From positions 1,348,471 through 1,412,470 of the forward strand of contig NZ_CP092099.1 of the NCBI RefSeq assembly GCF_022259695.1: a stretch of 64,000 nt of DNA, read 5' to 3'. The DNA is from Flaviramulus sp. BrNp1-15. Lineage in GTDB: Bacteria > Bacteroidota > Bacteroidia > Flavobacteriales > Flavobacteriaceae. The translations under genes and the position numbers were made by a program. Under the pieces are notes generated by a model, which saw only the letters and a list, made by a program, of their open reading frames with translations, did no database searches and had not been told where the DNA came from. Below are positions 36,605 through 45,342 of this stretch, piece by piece (position 1 is the first letter of the stretch; each line of letters begins with the position of its first letter).

Positions 36605-36663
36605 ATTCTAGCTTAATTAAATTTACTTACTATCTTTATGGTCTCTCATTTTAGCTTATAAGA

Positions 36664-38055
36664 ATGTTTAAAAGCAGTATTCATTTTAATATATCCGAAC
36701 GCAAAATTCTTTTAAGGGTCTTCGATGTATTATCAATACTAATTATACTTTATGTTGTAGGTAACATTTTTAAGTTTGATTACTTCTCCATAACAAAAGA
36801 AAACTGGACATGGGTTTTAGTACTCATTGTTTATATATCAATATTCGGAACTGTTTTCGAATTGTATGATTTACAAAAGTCCAGTAAAATCGAGAAAGTC
36901 TCTTCAAGTATTGTTCTTACTGTGTCTACTACAGTTCTATTTTACTTATTGACACCTTTTTTAACACCAGTATTACCAGATAATCGTTTACAGATTTTGT
37001 TTTTCTTCTTTTCAATGCTTGTCGCATTATTATTGTGGCGTATTGCATATTTAAATTTTATAGTCTCTCCTAGATTTTATAAAAAAGTTTTAATAATTGG
37101 AGAAACGTCAAACATTGAAACAATTCTGGAAGCTTTTAAAAAATCTGATCCTAATTATAAAATTGTAGGTTTTGTTAATTGTGAGATTAACAAAATGGAA
37201 ACTGTTAAATTTAACGCTATTAAGGAATATAGTCCAAAGCAAATTCATCAGGTTATTAAAGATGAAAATATTTCAGAAATAGTTATTGCAAGTTATAATT
37301 CAGAATCTATTACTTCTGAGATTTACTATACACTCATAAGATTACTTGAAGAAGGCTTTCCAATAAAGGAATACACTCAAGTTTACGAAGAAATAACTCA
37401 ACGAGTTCCGGTACAATTTGTAGGAAAAGATTTTTATAAATATTTCCCTTTTAGTAGAAGCAATCAAAATAAATTATATCTTTTTTTTCATCGTGTTTTC
37501 GATATTGTTATATCTGTTTTAGGGATTTTAGTAGGCATTATATTTCTACCAATTATATTATTAGGAAACTTATTTGGTAATCGTGGTCCTCTTTTTTATA
37601 TACAAGATCGTGTAGGTAAAAACGGTAAGCTTTTTAAAATAATTAAATACCGAACCATGATTAAAAACGCTGAAAAATCTGGTGCAGTTTGGGCAAAAAA
37701 AGGTGATTCTAGAATTACTCCTTTCGGTAAATTTTTAAGATACTCTCGTTTAGATGAAATACCTCAATTTATTAATATTCTAAAGGGAGAAATGAGTTTA
37801 ATTGGTCCGAGGCCTGAGCGTCCATTTTTTGTCAAAGAATTATCTCAAATGCTTCCTTTTTATGAAACCAGACATATTGTTAAACCAGGTCTTACAGGTT
37901 GGGCACAAGTAAATACTAGGTATGGCTCAACGGTAGATGATAGCTTACTTAAGCTTCAGTATGATTTGTATTATATTAAGCATCGAAGCTTCTTTTTAGA
38001 TGCTATAACCTTAATAAAAACATTAAGTACAGTTATTTTCTTTAGGGGTCAGTAG
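36664..38055 (+). CDS. Polyprenyl-phosphate hexose-1-phosphate transferase (WcaJ/WbaP-like initiating enzyme)
   Basis: A 463-residue protein. Four N-terminal helices (about residues 15-125) are followed by a CoA-binding-like domain (KKVLIIGETSNIETIL). A fifth hydrophobic segment precedes the C-terminal bacterial sugar transferase domain (QDRVGKNGKLFKIIKYRTM, RLDEIPQFINILKGEMSLIGPRPERPFF, KPGLTGWAQVN). It should transfer a hexose-1-phosphate to undecaprenyl phosphate and so start each repeat unit in the cytoplasmic membrane. It is the last gene of the plus-strand cluster and overlaps the convergent DUF4105 gene by 14 bp. Confidence 0.95.
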   Translation: MFKSSIHFNISERKILLRVFDVLSILIILYVVGNIFKFDYFSITKENWTWVLVLIVYISIFGTVFELYDLQKSSKIEKVSSSIVLTVSTTVLFYLLTPFLTPVLPDNRLQILFFFFSMLVALLLWRIAYLNFIVSPRFYKKVLIIGETSNIETILEAFKKSDPNYKIVGFVNCEINKMETVKFNAIKEYSPKQIHQVIKDENISEIVIASYNSESITSEIYYTLIRLLEEGFPIKEYTQVYEEITQRVPVQFVGKDFYKYFPFSRSNQNKLYLFFHRVFDIVISVLGILVGIIFLPIILLGNLFGNRGPLFYIQDRVGKNGKLFKIIKYRTMIKNAEKSGAVWAKKGDSRITPFGKFLRYSRLDEIPQFINILKGEMSLIGPRPERPFFVKELSQMLPFYETRHIVKPGLTGWAQVNTRYGSTVDDSLLKLQYDLYYIKHRSFFLDAITLIKTLSTVIFFRGQ

Positions 38056-39223
38056 TTTTAGAGTAAAACCCTACTAAAAACACATATCTAACAAAAAGTG
38101 CTATTAAAAAAGGAAGTAGACCAATAGCAAATATTTGCACTCCAATCATCCAATGTATAGTTAAAAGACAAAGAAGAATAATCAAAAACTTTAAGTATTT
38201 AACAAACCATTGGTTTATTTGTTTTTTTAAAAGCTGACCTATAAATATAATATTAAGTGCAAATGCCCATAATAGATTGTAATTTTGATGCGTTCCTATA
38301 TGGTCTGTGGCAAACCAAAGTAGTAAGATAAAAACACCAATAATTCCAGTAATTACAAATAGAGAAACATCAAGCCATTTGCTTTGTTTTTGTTTTTTGT
38401 AATCTTTAAAAGTTATAAACAGAATAATTAACCCAATAATTCCAAAAACAAACAACGGACTTGTTAAAAATGAATCTGATTTAATAACTTCTCTTTGTTG
38501 AAATAACACACGGCTACGTTTAACTAGCGGTTCAGATCTGTTTTTTAAAGTAGCACTTTCAAAAAAATTATAAATATTTTCAGGTAAAAACATATGATCT
38601 TCTGGAGTTGCAGTTTTATCAATTACCGAACCCAAAGCAACATCAATACCTAAACTTCCCCAAGAATTTCTATTTAAATTATTTTGAATTAAGGTTCTAA
38701 AAGTTGCATCGTTAAAACCTTCTGGTTTGTTAAATGTAATGTTATTGTTTAATGCAATGTTAGCAACATCTTTTATTTTGGTAGCGCAATTATCAAAGAA
38801 GAATTCATAGAGATAACCTCTGTTTTCTGGTTTATAATTGTTTATTAAAAAGTCGTATAGTTTTTGTTTTTCGGCTTGAGAAATGTTTAAAACCTGTTCT
38901 TTTATGCTTCTATTATAGTAAACGTAAACCTGATAAAATCTCTGGAACTCAATTTCACTCATTAAATAATTAAGTTTTCCTTGAGCAAATTTTAAGTAGA
39001 AATTAGGCGCATCAAAATCATATTCACCATATCCATAAGTGATGTCAAGACCTAATTCGGGGTCGTAAATTCTAAATGCGCTATGTCCAAAAGCGTCATT
39101 TAAAGATGCGCCTGGAGCCACTGTAAGTACACTAATTTTAGCATGTTCAGATAAAGTTTGTTGTTGAGCCAGAGTTACTTCAACAAAAATTAGTAGAAAT
39201 AAAAAAAGAAGTGTTTTTTTCAT
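38042..39223 (-). CDS. DUF4105 protein (Lnb-like, putative lipoprotein N-acyltransferase family)
   Basis: A 393-residue protein with a signal peptide (KKTLLFLFLLIFVEVTLAQ). The periplasmic domain holds GHSAFRIYDPELG, YGYGEYDFDAPNFYLKFAQGKL and FFDNCATKIKDVAN, with the His and Cys expected for a papain-like active site. About four helices follow at the C-terminus. DUF4105 proteins include Lnb of Bacteroides, which N-acylates lipoproteins. Whether this protein does so is inferred from family membership. It is followed 10 bp upstream by the PorV/PorQ-family gene on the same strand, so the two are likely co-transcribed. Confidence 0.85.
   Translation of the reverse strand: MKKTLLFLFLLIFVEVTLAQQQTLSEHAKISVLTVAPGASLNDAFGHSAFRIYDPELGLDITYGYGEYDFDAPNFYLKFAQGKLNYLMSEIEFQRFYQVYVYYNRSIKEQVLNISQAEKQKLYDFLINNYKPENRGYLYEFFFDNCATKIKDVANIALNNNITFNKPEGFNDATFRTLIQNNLNRNSWGSLGIDVALGSVIDKTATPEDHMFLPENIYNFFESATLKNRSEPLVKRSRVLFQQREVIKSDSFLTSPLFVFGIIGLIILFITFKDYKKQKQSKWLDVSLFVITGIIGVFILLLWFATDHIGTHQNYNLLWAFALNIIFIGQLLKKQINQWFVKYLKFLIILLCLLTIHWMIGVQIFAIGLLPFLIALFVRYVFLVGFYSKTTDP
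38051..38075. terminator. Weak bulged hairpin at the end of the glycan cluster
   Basis: AGTA plus GTTTTA pairs with TAAAAC plus TACT around a GAG loop, with a two-base bulge. There is no proper T tract, so its strength is doubtful. Confidence 0.3.
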
Positions 39224-39233
39224 GTAAAAAAAA

Positions 39234-40310
39234 TTATCTAAAAATACTAAAATCGAGTTTTAGAGAAAAGACATTGGAATAGAGTGCTACACTTTGGTCT
39301 CCAATATCTGTAAAAGCATAGTCAATTTGAATACCGTTGTATTTAAACCCTACACCAAAGCTAGGTTGAAAACTTAATTGTTCGGTATTATCTATTTGTA
39401 ATTCATTTTGAAAATTACCCATTCCGGCACGTAAATAAACCATATCTGTATATCCGAATTCAAAACCTAAAGCAGGATTTATACTTGTAAAAGATGTTGA
39501 AATAATATCGTTATTTTCTTCAAACCGAACATTTAAATTTACTGCAGATAGTAATGAATAATCGGCATTAAAGTTTACTAATTTAGAAACTCCAATTTGT
39601 AATTTAGGAATGGTGATTTCAGTAGTTTCTGGTAACTCTTGATTTTGTCCTTCTACGGCATCACTTATAGTAGCAAATTGTTCTTCATCTATAGCCCAAG
39701 CATTAAAAGTTGTGGTGATATCTCGAGCCATTACACCAAATTTCCAATCATTATCAGTTTCGAATTGAATTCCTAAATCTAGACCAAAACCCCAAGAGGA
39801 AGCAAAATCGCCAATAACTCTTCGTATTACTTTTGCATTAACTCCATAATTTAAACCTTGTACAGGAAGTTTTCTAGCATAAGAAAAAGTTAAACCATAA
39901 TCTGCAGTTGAAAATAAACTAATACGATCGTAATTTATATTGCCTTGTTCGTCAATAAGCTGAGTGGTGTTTAAAATATCATCAACCGCAAATCGAATTA
40001 AAGATAATCCAACGGCACTTCTATCATCTAAAGGCATTGCATAAGCTGCATAATCGTAATTTGCAATATTTGCAAAATAACTGGAGTGCATTAAAGCTAG
40101 TTGGTTGTCTTCTAATTTTAATAAACCTGCAGGGTTCCAATATCCTGAGTTTACATCGGCAGTATGCGAAGTTACCGCACTACTCATACCTAATGCAGCG
40201 GCATCAACACCAATATTCATAAATTCATTAGAGTATTTTCTAACGGTTTGACTAAATAGAGATATTGATAAAACAAAAAATAATGCAGTTATGTAAGGTC
40301 TCAATCGCAA
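39234..40310 (-). CDS. PorV/PorQ-family outer-membrane protein
   Basis: A 358-residue protein with signal peptide (ITALFFVLSISLFSQ). The characteristic opening of the family is EFMNIGVDAAALGMSSAVTSHTADVNSGYWNPAGLL, followed by beta-strand-rich sequence ending in phenylalanine (LDFSIFR). This is the FadL-like barrel family that includes PorV and PorQ of the type IX secretion system. By length it fits PorQ, but other family members exist in these bacteria, so no symbol is given. It shares the strand and a 10-bp gap with the DUF4105 gene. Confidence 0.82.
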   Translation of the reverse strand: MRLRPYITALFFVLSISLFSQTVRKYSNEFMNIGVDAAALGMSSAVTSHTADVNSGYWNPAGLLKLEDNQLALMHSSYFANIANYDYAAYAMPLDDRSAVGLSLIRFAVDDILNTTQLIDEQGNINYDRISLFSTADYGLTFSYARKLPVQGLNYGVNAKVIRRVIGDFASSWGFGLDLGIQFETDNDWKFGVMARDITTTFNAWAIDEEQFATISDAVEGQNQELPETTEITIPKLQIGVSKLVNFNADYSLLSAVNLNVRFEENNDIISTSFTSINPALGFEFGYTDMVYLRAGMGNFQNELQIDNTEQLSFQPSFGVGFKYNGIQIDYAFTDIGDQSVALYSNVFSLKLDFSIFR

Positions 40311-40494
40311 TTTTTTTACAAACCGACATAAATTTTTCAGATGTAAATATAATCAGAACACATGAAAAATTTATACGGAGGTTACCTGTGACAAATTTAA
40401 AACAATTAACTTTTACACAGGAAAGATGCACATAATATTTAAACCTATAAACTTGAAATTATTACAGATATTGCTTTAGACTGAAATTGTTTGT

Positions 40495-40502
40495 TATTTT
40501 TA
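40495..40502 (+). promoter_or_regulatory. Candidate -7 box (TATTTTTA) for pssA
   Basis: It lies 18 bp before the pssA ATG. A TTG at 40471-40473 sits 21 bp upstream, as expected for the Bacteroidota -33 element. Confidence 0.5.
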
Positions 40503-40520
40503 CAATATTAAAATAAGTAT

Positions 40521-41243
40521 ATGAAACGATTTATACCTAATGCTCTAACACTTTTAAATTTACTTTGCGGTAGTATAGCGGTGATTTTTGTGATTAATGA
40601 TAACTTTGTTACAGCTTCACTTTTTGTGTTTTTGGGTATATTTTTTGATTTTTTTGATGGTTTTGCAGCCAGAAAACTTAATGTGCAAAGTGAATTAGGC
40701 ATTCAGTTAGACTCTTTAGCAGATATGGTTACTAGTGGATTGGTTCCAGGATTAGTGATGTATAAACTTTTAGACTTATCTCATACTAGTTGGGGAGAAA
40801 TGAATAGTGATTCTATTTTAAATTTTAATGAAGTTTCTTTAATCCCAATTTTAGGTTTAGCAATTACGTTGGCTTCAGCTTATAGATTAGCTAAATTTAA
40901 TATAGATGAAGATCAACAAACTTATTTTAGAGGTTTACCAACCCCAGCAAATACTTTATTAATAATATCATTACCTTTAATATTAGAGTTTCAAAACAAT
41001 GATGCCATTAATGTCATTATTTTAAACAAATGGTTTTTAATAGCCTTAACTGTTTTAAGTTGTTACCTATTAAACTCAAGTATTAAGCTCTTCGCTTTAA
41101 AATTTAAGGATTGGAGCTTTAAAAATAATGCTATTAGATATATTTTTATACTACTGTGTATAGTTCTCTTAATTGTTTTACAATTTGCTGCTATACCACT
41201 AATAATTTTAGTTTATATAATCCTTTCCCTTTTAGATAAGTAA
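40521..41243 (+). CDS. pssA: CDP-diacylglycerol-serine O-phosphatidyltransferase
   Basis: A 240-residue membrane protein of the CDP-alcohol phosphatidyltransferase family. The catalytic motif DGFAARKLNVQSELGIQLDSLADMVTSG (D-G-x2-A-R, G, D, D) lies near residues 45-72. It transfers the phosphatidyl group from CDP-diacylglycerol to serine, the first step towards phosphatidylethanolamine. The N-terminus IPNALTLLNLLCGSIAVIF is typical of PssA. About six to seven helices follow. It is likely co-transcribed with the DUF808 gene 14 bp downstream. Confidence 0.93.
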   Translation: MKRFIPNALTLLNLLCGSIAVIFVINDNFVTASLFVFLGIFFDFFDGFAARKLNVQSELGIQLDSLADMVTSGLVPGLVMYKLLDLSHTSWGEMNSDSILNFNEVSLIPILGLAITLASAYRLAKFNIDEDQQTYFRGLPTPANTLLIISLPLILEFQNNDAINVIILNKWFLIALTVLSCYLLNSSIKLFALKFKDWSFKNNAIRYIFILLCIVLLIVLQFAAIPLIILVYIILSLLDK

Positions 41244-41257
41244 TTTAAAAATTTTAT

Positions 41258-42139
41258 ATGGCTTCAGGAATTTTTGCATTGTTAGATGATATCGCTGCCC
41301 TTATGGACGATGTTGTTGTTATGACCAAAGTGTCTACTAAAAAAACAGCAGGTATTTTAGGTGACGATTTAGCTGTAAATGCTGAAAAAGCTACGGGCTT
41401 TGTGTCATCAAGAGAACTGCCCGTATTATGGTCCATTACAAAAGGTTCGGCTTTAAATAAAGTCATTATTTTACCCATAGCCTTTTTATTAAGTGCTTTT
41501 GTGCCTTGGGCAATAACTTTAGCCTTAATTCTTGGTGGGATTTATTTAGCTTTTGAAGGTGTTGAAAAAATTTATGAATTTTTTATACCACATAAGGAAG
41601 TTAAAGTTAAACCTGACATTGATTTAGATTTACCCAAAGAAGAATTATTATTGTTAGAAAAGAAAAAAATTAAATCTGCTATTTTTACAGATTTTATATT
41701 ATCTGTTGAAATCGTAATCATTGCGCTTGGAACGGTTTTAGACAGATCTTTAACGTTTCAAATCATTATTGTATCAATTGTATGTATTATAGCTACAGTT
41801 GGTGTTTATGGTATTGTAGCGTTATTGGTAAGAATGGACGATTTTGGTTACCGATTAATTAAAATAAGTAACGGGAACTCATTTGTTAAGTTTATAGGAA
41901 ACTTTCTTGTAAGAGCTTTACCAATAATTATAAGAAGCTTAGCAGTTATAGGTACCATAGCTTTAATTCTTGTGGCAGGTGGTATTTTTGTTCATAATAT
42001 TGAATTTATACACCATTTAGTTGAAGACATTAACCTTCCTTCAATTATTATTGAGTTTATAATAGGTCTTATAGTAGGCTTAATAGCTTTAATCTTATTT
42101 AAGTTTGGTAAGTATATTTTTAAAAAGATAAAGGGCTAA
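41258..42139 (+). CDS. DUF808 family inner-membrane protein (YedI-like)
   Basis: A 293-residue protein with the conserved opening ASGIFALLDDIAALMDDVVVMTKVSTKKTAGILGDDLAVNAEKA of DUF808/YedI proteins. At least five hydrophobic segments follow. The biochemical role of the family is unknown. It is convergent with lptB, whose stop is 8 bp away, without an obvious terminator between them. Confidence 0.92.
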   Translation: MASGIFALLDDIAALMDDVVVMTKVSTKKTAGILGDDLAVNAEKATGFVSSRELPVLWSITKGSALNKVIILPIAFLLSAFVPWAITLALILGGIYLAFEGVEKIYEFFIPHKEVKVKPDIDLDLPKEELLLLEKKKIKSAIFTDFILSVEIVIIALGTVLDRSLTFQIIIVSIVCIIATVGVYGIVALLVRMDDFGYRLIKISNGNSFVKFIGNFLVRALPIIIRSLAVIGTIALILVAGGIFVHNIEFIHHLVEDINLPSIIIEFIIGLIVGLIALILFKFGKYIFKKIKG

Positions 42140-42147
42140 TCGTTGTT

Positions 42148-42888
42148 TTAGTCCCTAATTTTTTTCTTTCTAAGCTCAAAGTTCTGCCCTAAATATACTT
42201 TACGTACCATTTCGTCTGCAGCAAGTTCTTCAGGACTACCATGTTTTAAAATACCACCTTCAAACATTAAATAGGTTCTATCTGTAATGGCAAGTGTTTC
42301 TTGTACGTTATGGTCTGTAATTAAAATACCAATATTCTTTTTGGTAAGTTGTGCTACAATACGTTGTATATCTTCAACCGCAACAGGATCTACCCCTGCA
42401 AAAGGTTCATCTAAAAGAATAAAATTAGGATCGGTTGCTAAAGCACGAGCAATTTCTGTACGACGGCGCTCTCCTCCAGATAATAAATCGCCACGACTTT
42501 TTCTTATATGCCCTAAACCAAACTCTTCAATAAGCGATTCCATTTTATGAATTTGCTCTTTTTTACTCAGTTTAGTAAGCTGTAGTACACTTAAAATGTT
42601 ATCTTCTATACTTAGTTTTCTAAAAACCGAAGCTTCTTGCGCTAAATATCCAATACCGTTTTGTGCACGTTTGTACATAGGGTAGTTTGTGATTTCGGTA
42701 TTATCTAAATATATATGACCACCATTAGGTTTTATTAAGCCAACAATCATATAAAAAGAAGTTGTTTTTCCAGCACCATTAGGTCCTAAAAGGCCAACAA
42801 TTTCTCCTTGGTTTACTTCAAGAGAAACGTCTTTTACCACTTTTCGCCCGCTGTAGGACTTCATTAAATTTTCAGCTCTTAAAATCAT
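42148..42888 (-). CDS. lptB: LPS export ABC transporter ATP-binding protein
   Basis: A 246-residue ATPase with Walker [18 protein letters not shown], the Q-loop region LAQEASVF, signature [16 protein letters not shown], Walker [14 protein letters not shown] and switch histidine [10 protein letters not shown]. The [10 protein letters not shown] and EASVFRKL segments are characteristic of LptB, which powers LPS extraction by LptFG. It lies downstream of kdsD, tatC and the CMD gene. A hairpin repeat stands between it and the CMD gene, so it may be partly uncoupled from them. Confidence 0.95.
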   Translation of the reverse strand: MILRAENLMKSYSGRKVVKDVSLEVNQGEIVGLLGPNGAGKTTSFYMIVGLIKPNGGHIYLDNTEITNYPMYKRAQNGIGYLAQEASVFRKLSIEDNILSVLQLTKLSKKEQIHKMESLIEEFGLGHIRKSRGDLLSGGERRRTEIARALATDPNFILLDEPFAGVDPVAVEDIQRIVAQLTKKNIGILITDHNVQETLAITDRTYLMFEGGILKHGSPEELAADEMVRKVYLGQNFELRKKKIRD

Positions 42889-42929
42889 ATTTGCAATAAC
42901 GTAATTTTTATTTAATTGAAAAAGTAATA

Positions 42930-43021
42930 CTCAACGTTATAACGTTGAGGTTCCTTTGAAATTGTCATTCTCGCAAAAGCGGGAATTTCAGTAAAAGAGA
43001 ATTATTAAATTTCTTTTACTG
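42930..43021. repeat. Three-hairpin intergenic repeat element, copy A
   Basis: Three stem-loops in a row: a perfect 20-bp palindrome (42930-42949), a GTCATTC hairpin (stem 42967-42974 with 42979-42986, one T-G pair) and a 10-bp stem CAGTAAAAGA/TCTTTTACTG (42989-42998 with 43012-43021). The sequence between the first two (TTCCTTTGAAATTG) recurs in copy B. The last stem covers the stop codon of the CMD gene. Confidence 0.8.
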
Positions 43022-43360
43022 GGCTTCCAATGCATCCCAAAATTCGTAAGCACGACGTAAATGCGGGATAACTATAGTCCCACCAACTAAAGTTGCAATA
43101 CTTAAAGCTTCTACAACTTCTTCTTTTTTTAAGCCTATTTTATAACTTGTTTCTAAATGATATTTAATACAATCATCACATCTTAAAACTGCCGATGCCA
43201 CCAAACCTAAAAGTTCTTTTGTTTTAACATCTAAAGCACCTTCCGCGTAAGCGTTAGTATCTAAATTAAAAATGCGCTTAATCACCTTGTTGTTATCTGC
43301 TAAAATTTTATCGTTCATTTTAGCTCGATAATCATTAAATTCTTTAACTAGGTTTGACAT
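43016..43360 (-). CDS. Carboxymuconolactone decarboxylase (CMD)-family protein
   Basis: A 114-residue protein with LGLVASAVLRCDDCIKYHLETSYKIG, carrying the CxxC-x3-H motif of AhpD-like CMD proteins, and EALSIATLVGGTIVIPH. AhpD relatives use the cysteine pair in peroxide or disulfide chemistry; the role here is not known. It overlaps the end of tatC by 17 bp, so translation is coupled. Many Flavobacteriaceae keep the same order of kdsD, tatC, CMD and lptB. Confidence 0.9.
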   Translation of the reverse strand: MSNLVKEFNDYRAKMNDKILADNNKVIKRIFNLDTNAYAEGALDVKTKELLGLVASAVLRCDDCIKYHLETSYKIGLKKEEVVEALSIATLVGGTIVIPHLRRAYEFWDALEAQ

Positions 43361-44177
43361 GTTGTTTTTCTTTTCGTTTTTGATTTCTAACCACGATCTT
43401 GGAAATATAAATACTTATTTGGTATAATATTAATATTGGTATAGCAACTATAACTTGACTTGCAATATCTGGTGGTGTAATAATTGCAGAAAGAATTAAC
43501 ACAATTACCAGAGCGTATTTTCTATATTTTCTTAATATTTCTGGAGTAACTAATCCAATTTTAGTTAAAAAGTAAATGATGATTGGTAGCTCAAAAATTA
43601 AGCCAGATGCTAATGCTGATGAGCGTACTAATGCTATATAAGAGCTTATGTCTATTTGATTATCTACAATTTCTGAAATACTATAATTAGCTAAAAAGTT
43701 AAGAGATAAAGGTGTAACAATATAGTATCCAAAAAGCACACCTATAAAAAATAATAGTGATGAAATGATAATGAAACCACGAGAATGTCTGCGTTCGTTA
43801 TCATGTAAACCAGGACTTATAAATTTCCATAATTGATAAATAACATATGGAAATGAAATTATAAAACCACCAAGAATAGCAGTCCATATATCTGCAGAAA
43901 ACTGTCCAGCCATGGTACGGTTTTGTATTATCATGGGCATTTTTTCTGCACAAAACGTAGTGTCAACCCCAATAAATTTAGCTGTTTCACACAAAAAACT
44001 ATAAGTTGGGAAACTCATTTCTAACGGAGCGAAAATAATTTCATTAAAAACAAATCGGCTAAAAATAAAAGCTAAGGTTGCAACTAAAATAACTGCAATA
44101 CATATTCTAATTAAATGCCAACGTAAATCTTCAAGATGATCTAAAAAAGACATCTCATTTATATCTTTTTTTGCCAT
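43344..44177 (-). CDS. tatC: Sec-independent twin-arginine translocase subunit TatC
   Basis: A 277-residue membrane protein with the cytoplasmic N-terminal motif SFLDHLEDLRWHLIRI and the family segment KFISPGLHDNERRHSRGF, plus six helices. It is the signal-peptide receptor of the Tat system. TatA genes are not in the window. It overlaps the stop/start of kdsD by one base (44177), so the two are coupled. Confidence 0.95.
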   Translation of the reverse strand: MAKKDINEMSFLDHLEDLRWHLIRICIAVILVATLAFIFSRFVFNEIIFAPLEMSFPTYSFLCETAKFIGVDTTFCAEKMPMIIQNRTMAGQFSADIWTAILGGFIISFPYVIYQLWKFISPGLHDNERRHSRGFIIISSLLFFIGVLFGYYIVTPLSLNFLANYSISEIVDNQIDISSYIALVRSSALASGLIFELPIIIYFLTKIGLVTPEILRKYRKYALVIVLILSAIITPPDIASQVIVAIPILILYQISIYISKIVVRNQKRKEKQHVKPS

Positions 44178-45142
44178 TATATAATACCTTCTTTTATTAA
44201 ATCGTGTAAATGTACTACACCAGCGTATTTACCATTATCTTCCACTAGCAATTGAGAAATATCGTTAACTTCCATTACTTCTAAAGCATCAATAGCCATA
44301 GCGTCTGCATGAATGCTTTTTGGATTAGCTCCCATAATATCTTTTGCAGTTAATTTAGAAAAATCGTCTACTTTGGAGAGCATTCTACGTAAATCACCAT
44401 CGGTAATAATACCTATAATTTTATCATTTTCAACTACAGCAGTAACTCCCAACATTTTTTCTGTAATCTCAACAATTACATTTTTTATACTGGTATCTGC
44501 ATTAACTTTAGGTTTTTCGTTTACAGAAGAAATATCTTGTACGCGTAAATACAACTTTTTACCTAAAGCCCCACCTGGATGATACTTTGCAAAATCATTA
44601 CTTGAAAAACCACGTAATTCTAATAAACATATTGCAAGTGCATCGCCAATTACTAACTGTGCAGTAGTGCTGGTTGTAGGAGCAAGGTTATTTGGGCAAG
44701 CTTCTTTTTCAACAAAAGCATTTAAAATATAATCAGCGTTTTGTCCTAGAAAAGAATCCTTACTACCTGTAATAGCAATAATATTATTGTTGGCTCTTTT
44801 TATTAATGGTATAAGCACCTTAATTTCTGCTGTATTACCACTGTTAGAAATACAAATAACAATGTCGTCTTTAAGAATAAGTCCTAAATCGCCGTGAATA
44901 GCTTCGGCAGCATGCATAAAAATAGCAGGTGTACCTGTAGAATTTAAAGTAGCAACAATTTTATTGGCTATTATAGCACTTTTACCAATTCCGGTAATAA
45001 TAACACGTCCTTTTGAATTGTATATAAGTTGAACAGCTTCTGCAAAATCATCAGTTATAAGGTTAGACAAATTTAAAATGGCTTCACTTTCCATCTTAAT
45101 AGTTTGCTTCGCTAGGTTAATAATAGAATTTCTGTCTTTCAA
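44177..45142 (-). CDS. kdsD: Arabinose-5-phosphate isomerase
   Basis: A 321-residue protein. The SIS domain (residues about 35-170) contains IITGIGKSAIIANKIVATLNSTG, MHAAEAIHGDLGLI and CISNSGNTAEI. Two CBS domains follow (VNADTSIKNVIVEI to the end). This architecture is KdsD/KpsF, which isomerises ribulose-5-phosphate to arabinose-5-phosphate for Kdo synthesis in LPS. It lies at the head of the minus-strand group and diverges from recQ across 200 bp. Confidence 0.95.
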   Translation of the reverse strand: MKDRNSIINLAKQTIKMESEAILNLSNLITDDFAEAVQLIYNSKGRVIITGIGKSAIIANKIVATLNSTGTPAIFMHAAEAIHGDLGLILKDDIVICISNSGNTAEIKVLIPLIKRANNNIIAITGSKDSFLGQNADYILNAFVEKEACPNNLAPTTSTTAQLVIGDALAICLLELRGFSSNDFAKYHPGGALGKKLYLRVQDISSVNEKPKVNADTSIKNVIVEITEKMLGVTAVVENDKIIGIITDGDLRRMLSKVDDFSKLTAKDIMGANPKSIHADAMAIDALEVMEVNDISQLLVEDNGKYAGVVHLHDLIKEGII

Positions 45143-45180
45143 AATTTATTATTTTTTTGTTGATTTTTTAAAGTTTTTGT

Positions 45181-45188
45181 TATCTTTA
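45181..45188 (+). promoter_or_regulatory. Candidate -7 box (TATCTTTA) for recQ
   Basis: A TTTGTTG stretch ends about 21 bp upstream. It would give an untranslated leader of about 150 nt that contains a 9-bp stem (45223-45231 with 45238-45246). Confidence 0.4.
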
Positions 45189-45222
45189 GTGATGGCCAAA
45201 TCGAATTTTGGTTTAATTTCGA

Positions 45223-45246
45223 TTTTCGTTACAAAACTAACGAAAA
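45223..45246 (+). other. Hairpin in the recQ leader
   Basis: TTTTCGTTA pairs perfectly with TAACGAAAA around a CAAAAC loop. It is followed by AAA rather than a T tract, so it is not a plain terminator. Confidence 0.45.
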
Positions 45247-45342
45247 AAATATGAGGGGTTTCTCAAAAAGCATCATTAAATTTATTAAAATGATTTTTGA
45301 TGTTTTATGGTGTTTAATAAGAAAATAAATTTTATATAATTC

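Noticed and set aside
38042-38055. The 14-bp overlap of the WcaJ-like and DUF4105 genes as a mis-called end
   Set aside because: Both C-termini fit their families, so the convergent overlap appears real.
40385-40431. CCTGTG...CACAGG inverted repeat as an operator between the PorV/PorQ-family gene and pssA
   Set aside because: Only 6 bp arms more than 25 bp apart; easily expected by chance.
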